A stretch of 23,506 nucleotides of DNA, taken from contig JASJEI010000098.1 in assembly GCA_030064795.1 (NCBI GenBank), positions 1 through 23,506 on the forward strand. Direction: 5' to 3'. The position numbers and the translations under genes are program-made. The stretch's first letter is position 1. Every line of letters starts with the position of its first letter. Below the pieces are notes generated by a model. It saw only the letters and a list, made by a program, of their open reading frames with translations. It ran no database searches and was not told the DNA's origin. Below, one piece after another: positions 23,051 to 23,506 of this stretch. The DNA is from Pleurocapsa sp. MO_226.B13. Its GTDB lineage: Bacteria; Cyanobacteriota; Cyanobacteriia; Cyanobacteriales; Xenococcaceae.

Positions 23051-23506
23051 CTAAAAAAAGCGTTTTTGCCAATTGTAGCTTAAAATCAAACCCTTGTTTC
23101 TCTTAATTTTAAGAGTGACGCAATGCGGGACAAAAGCCGATCGCGCTTGTTAAGATAGGGTGCGATCGCCTTTGTAGATTAACTGCTCTGGGGGCGATCG
23201 CTCTTTTAAGTCGTAAGTTGTAACTCACCGTTCGCTCATTTTAAAATTGAGTTGCTTAATAAATGAGGCAAACAATATTCTAGACAAGGGTTTCAGCCTA
23301 TTGACAGGAAACAGAGGGGAAATTTAAGGCGATCGCTTCGTTGACATAGCGATCGCGGTTTGAAGAATTTTAGAAGGCGATCGCTCTTTCTGAATTTTCT
23401 CTGGTTTACATTCTCTATATCTTTTTGAAGCCTTATGCAGTAAGCTTTTACGCCATTATAATTCTGAAAGACTCAGAAATTTGAGCGAACGGTGAGTCAG
23501 ACAACT
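23051..23506. other. Gene-less stretch dense in HIP1 sites
   Basis: No coding frame is seen. Five perfect GCGATCGC octamers lie at 23162, 23194, 23329, 23349 and 23377, a dense cluster even for a cyanobacterium. The last 290 bp have matching ends and are listed as a possible miniature element. Confidence 0.55.
23216..23506. mobile_element. Possible miniature inverted-repeat element reaching the window edge
   Basis: ACTCACCGTTCGCTCA at 23223-23238 is perfectly complementary to 23482-23497. Outside these, AGTTGT (23216) and ACAACT (23501-23506) also pair, giving ends of about 23-25 nt. The interior has no transposase frame. The right edge coincides with the window end, so target duplications cannot be examined. 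Confidence 0.45.

Overview
The window looks cyanobacterial. HIP1 octamers (GCGATCGC) recur throughout, short heptamer tandem repeats of cyanobacterial type are present, and the small genes and insertion sequences resemble cyanobacterial families. The genus cannot be read from the sequence. It is an accessory region: two metabolic gene clusters, three kinds of insertion-sequence debris, and a tail of small, partly broken genes.

Region 1 (259-11741, all minus strand, transcribed from 11741 towards 259) is a seven-gene run. In order: a Ycf48-like beta-propeller protein, a large ferritin-like (VioB-type) protein, a cytochrome P450 whose heme-loop end is in another frame, a protein resembling the N-terminal part of LodA/GoxA oxidases, a QhpD-like radical SAM/SPASM maturase, a protein joining what resembles the LodA C-terminal part to a ferritin-like domain, and a LodB/QhpG-like flavoprotein. 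My reading is that this is an undescribed split tryptophylquinone-type enzyme system. It carries maturation factors known from two separate cofactor pathways (LodB/QhpG-type flavoprotein and QhpD-type radical SAM) together with di-iron ferritin-like proteins.

Region 2 (11742-13414) holds three very short plus-strand ORFs of unknown status, a decayed IS1-family element with 26-bp imperfect terminal repeats, and an isolated IS6-type terminal repeat.

Region 3 (13415-18942, plus strand, visibly GC-richer than its surroundings) is a compact operon: prolyl-carrier dehydrogenase, proline-type adenylating enzyme, acyl-carrier/thioesterase didomain protein, a 59-codon halogenase remnant, and a complete PltA/Bmp2-type flavin halogenase. 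This set matches the Bmp1-4 halopyrrole pathway (carrier-thioesterase, halogenase, dehydrogenase, adenylation enzyme) and predicts halogenated pyrrole production from L-proline. A left-truncated IS6-family element abuts its 3' end. An IS6-type end in the same orientation sits at its 5' side, so the cassette looks like cargo of an IS6-type pseudo-compound transposon.

Region 4 (19684-23506) has a TauE/SafE-family membrane protein, an IS4-type transposase fragment that cuts off a PIN-domain toxin, a frameshifted antitoxin, the C-terminal remnant of a DnaQ-type exonuclease, a HAD-IIIA phosphatase with a 45-bp palindrome inserted in frame, a small hypothetical gene, and a possible miniature inverted-repeat element running to the window edge. 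No rRNA or tRNA gene and no CRISPR array was recognised.
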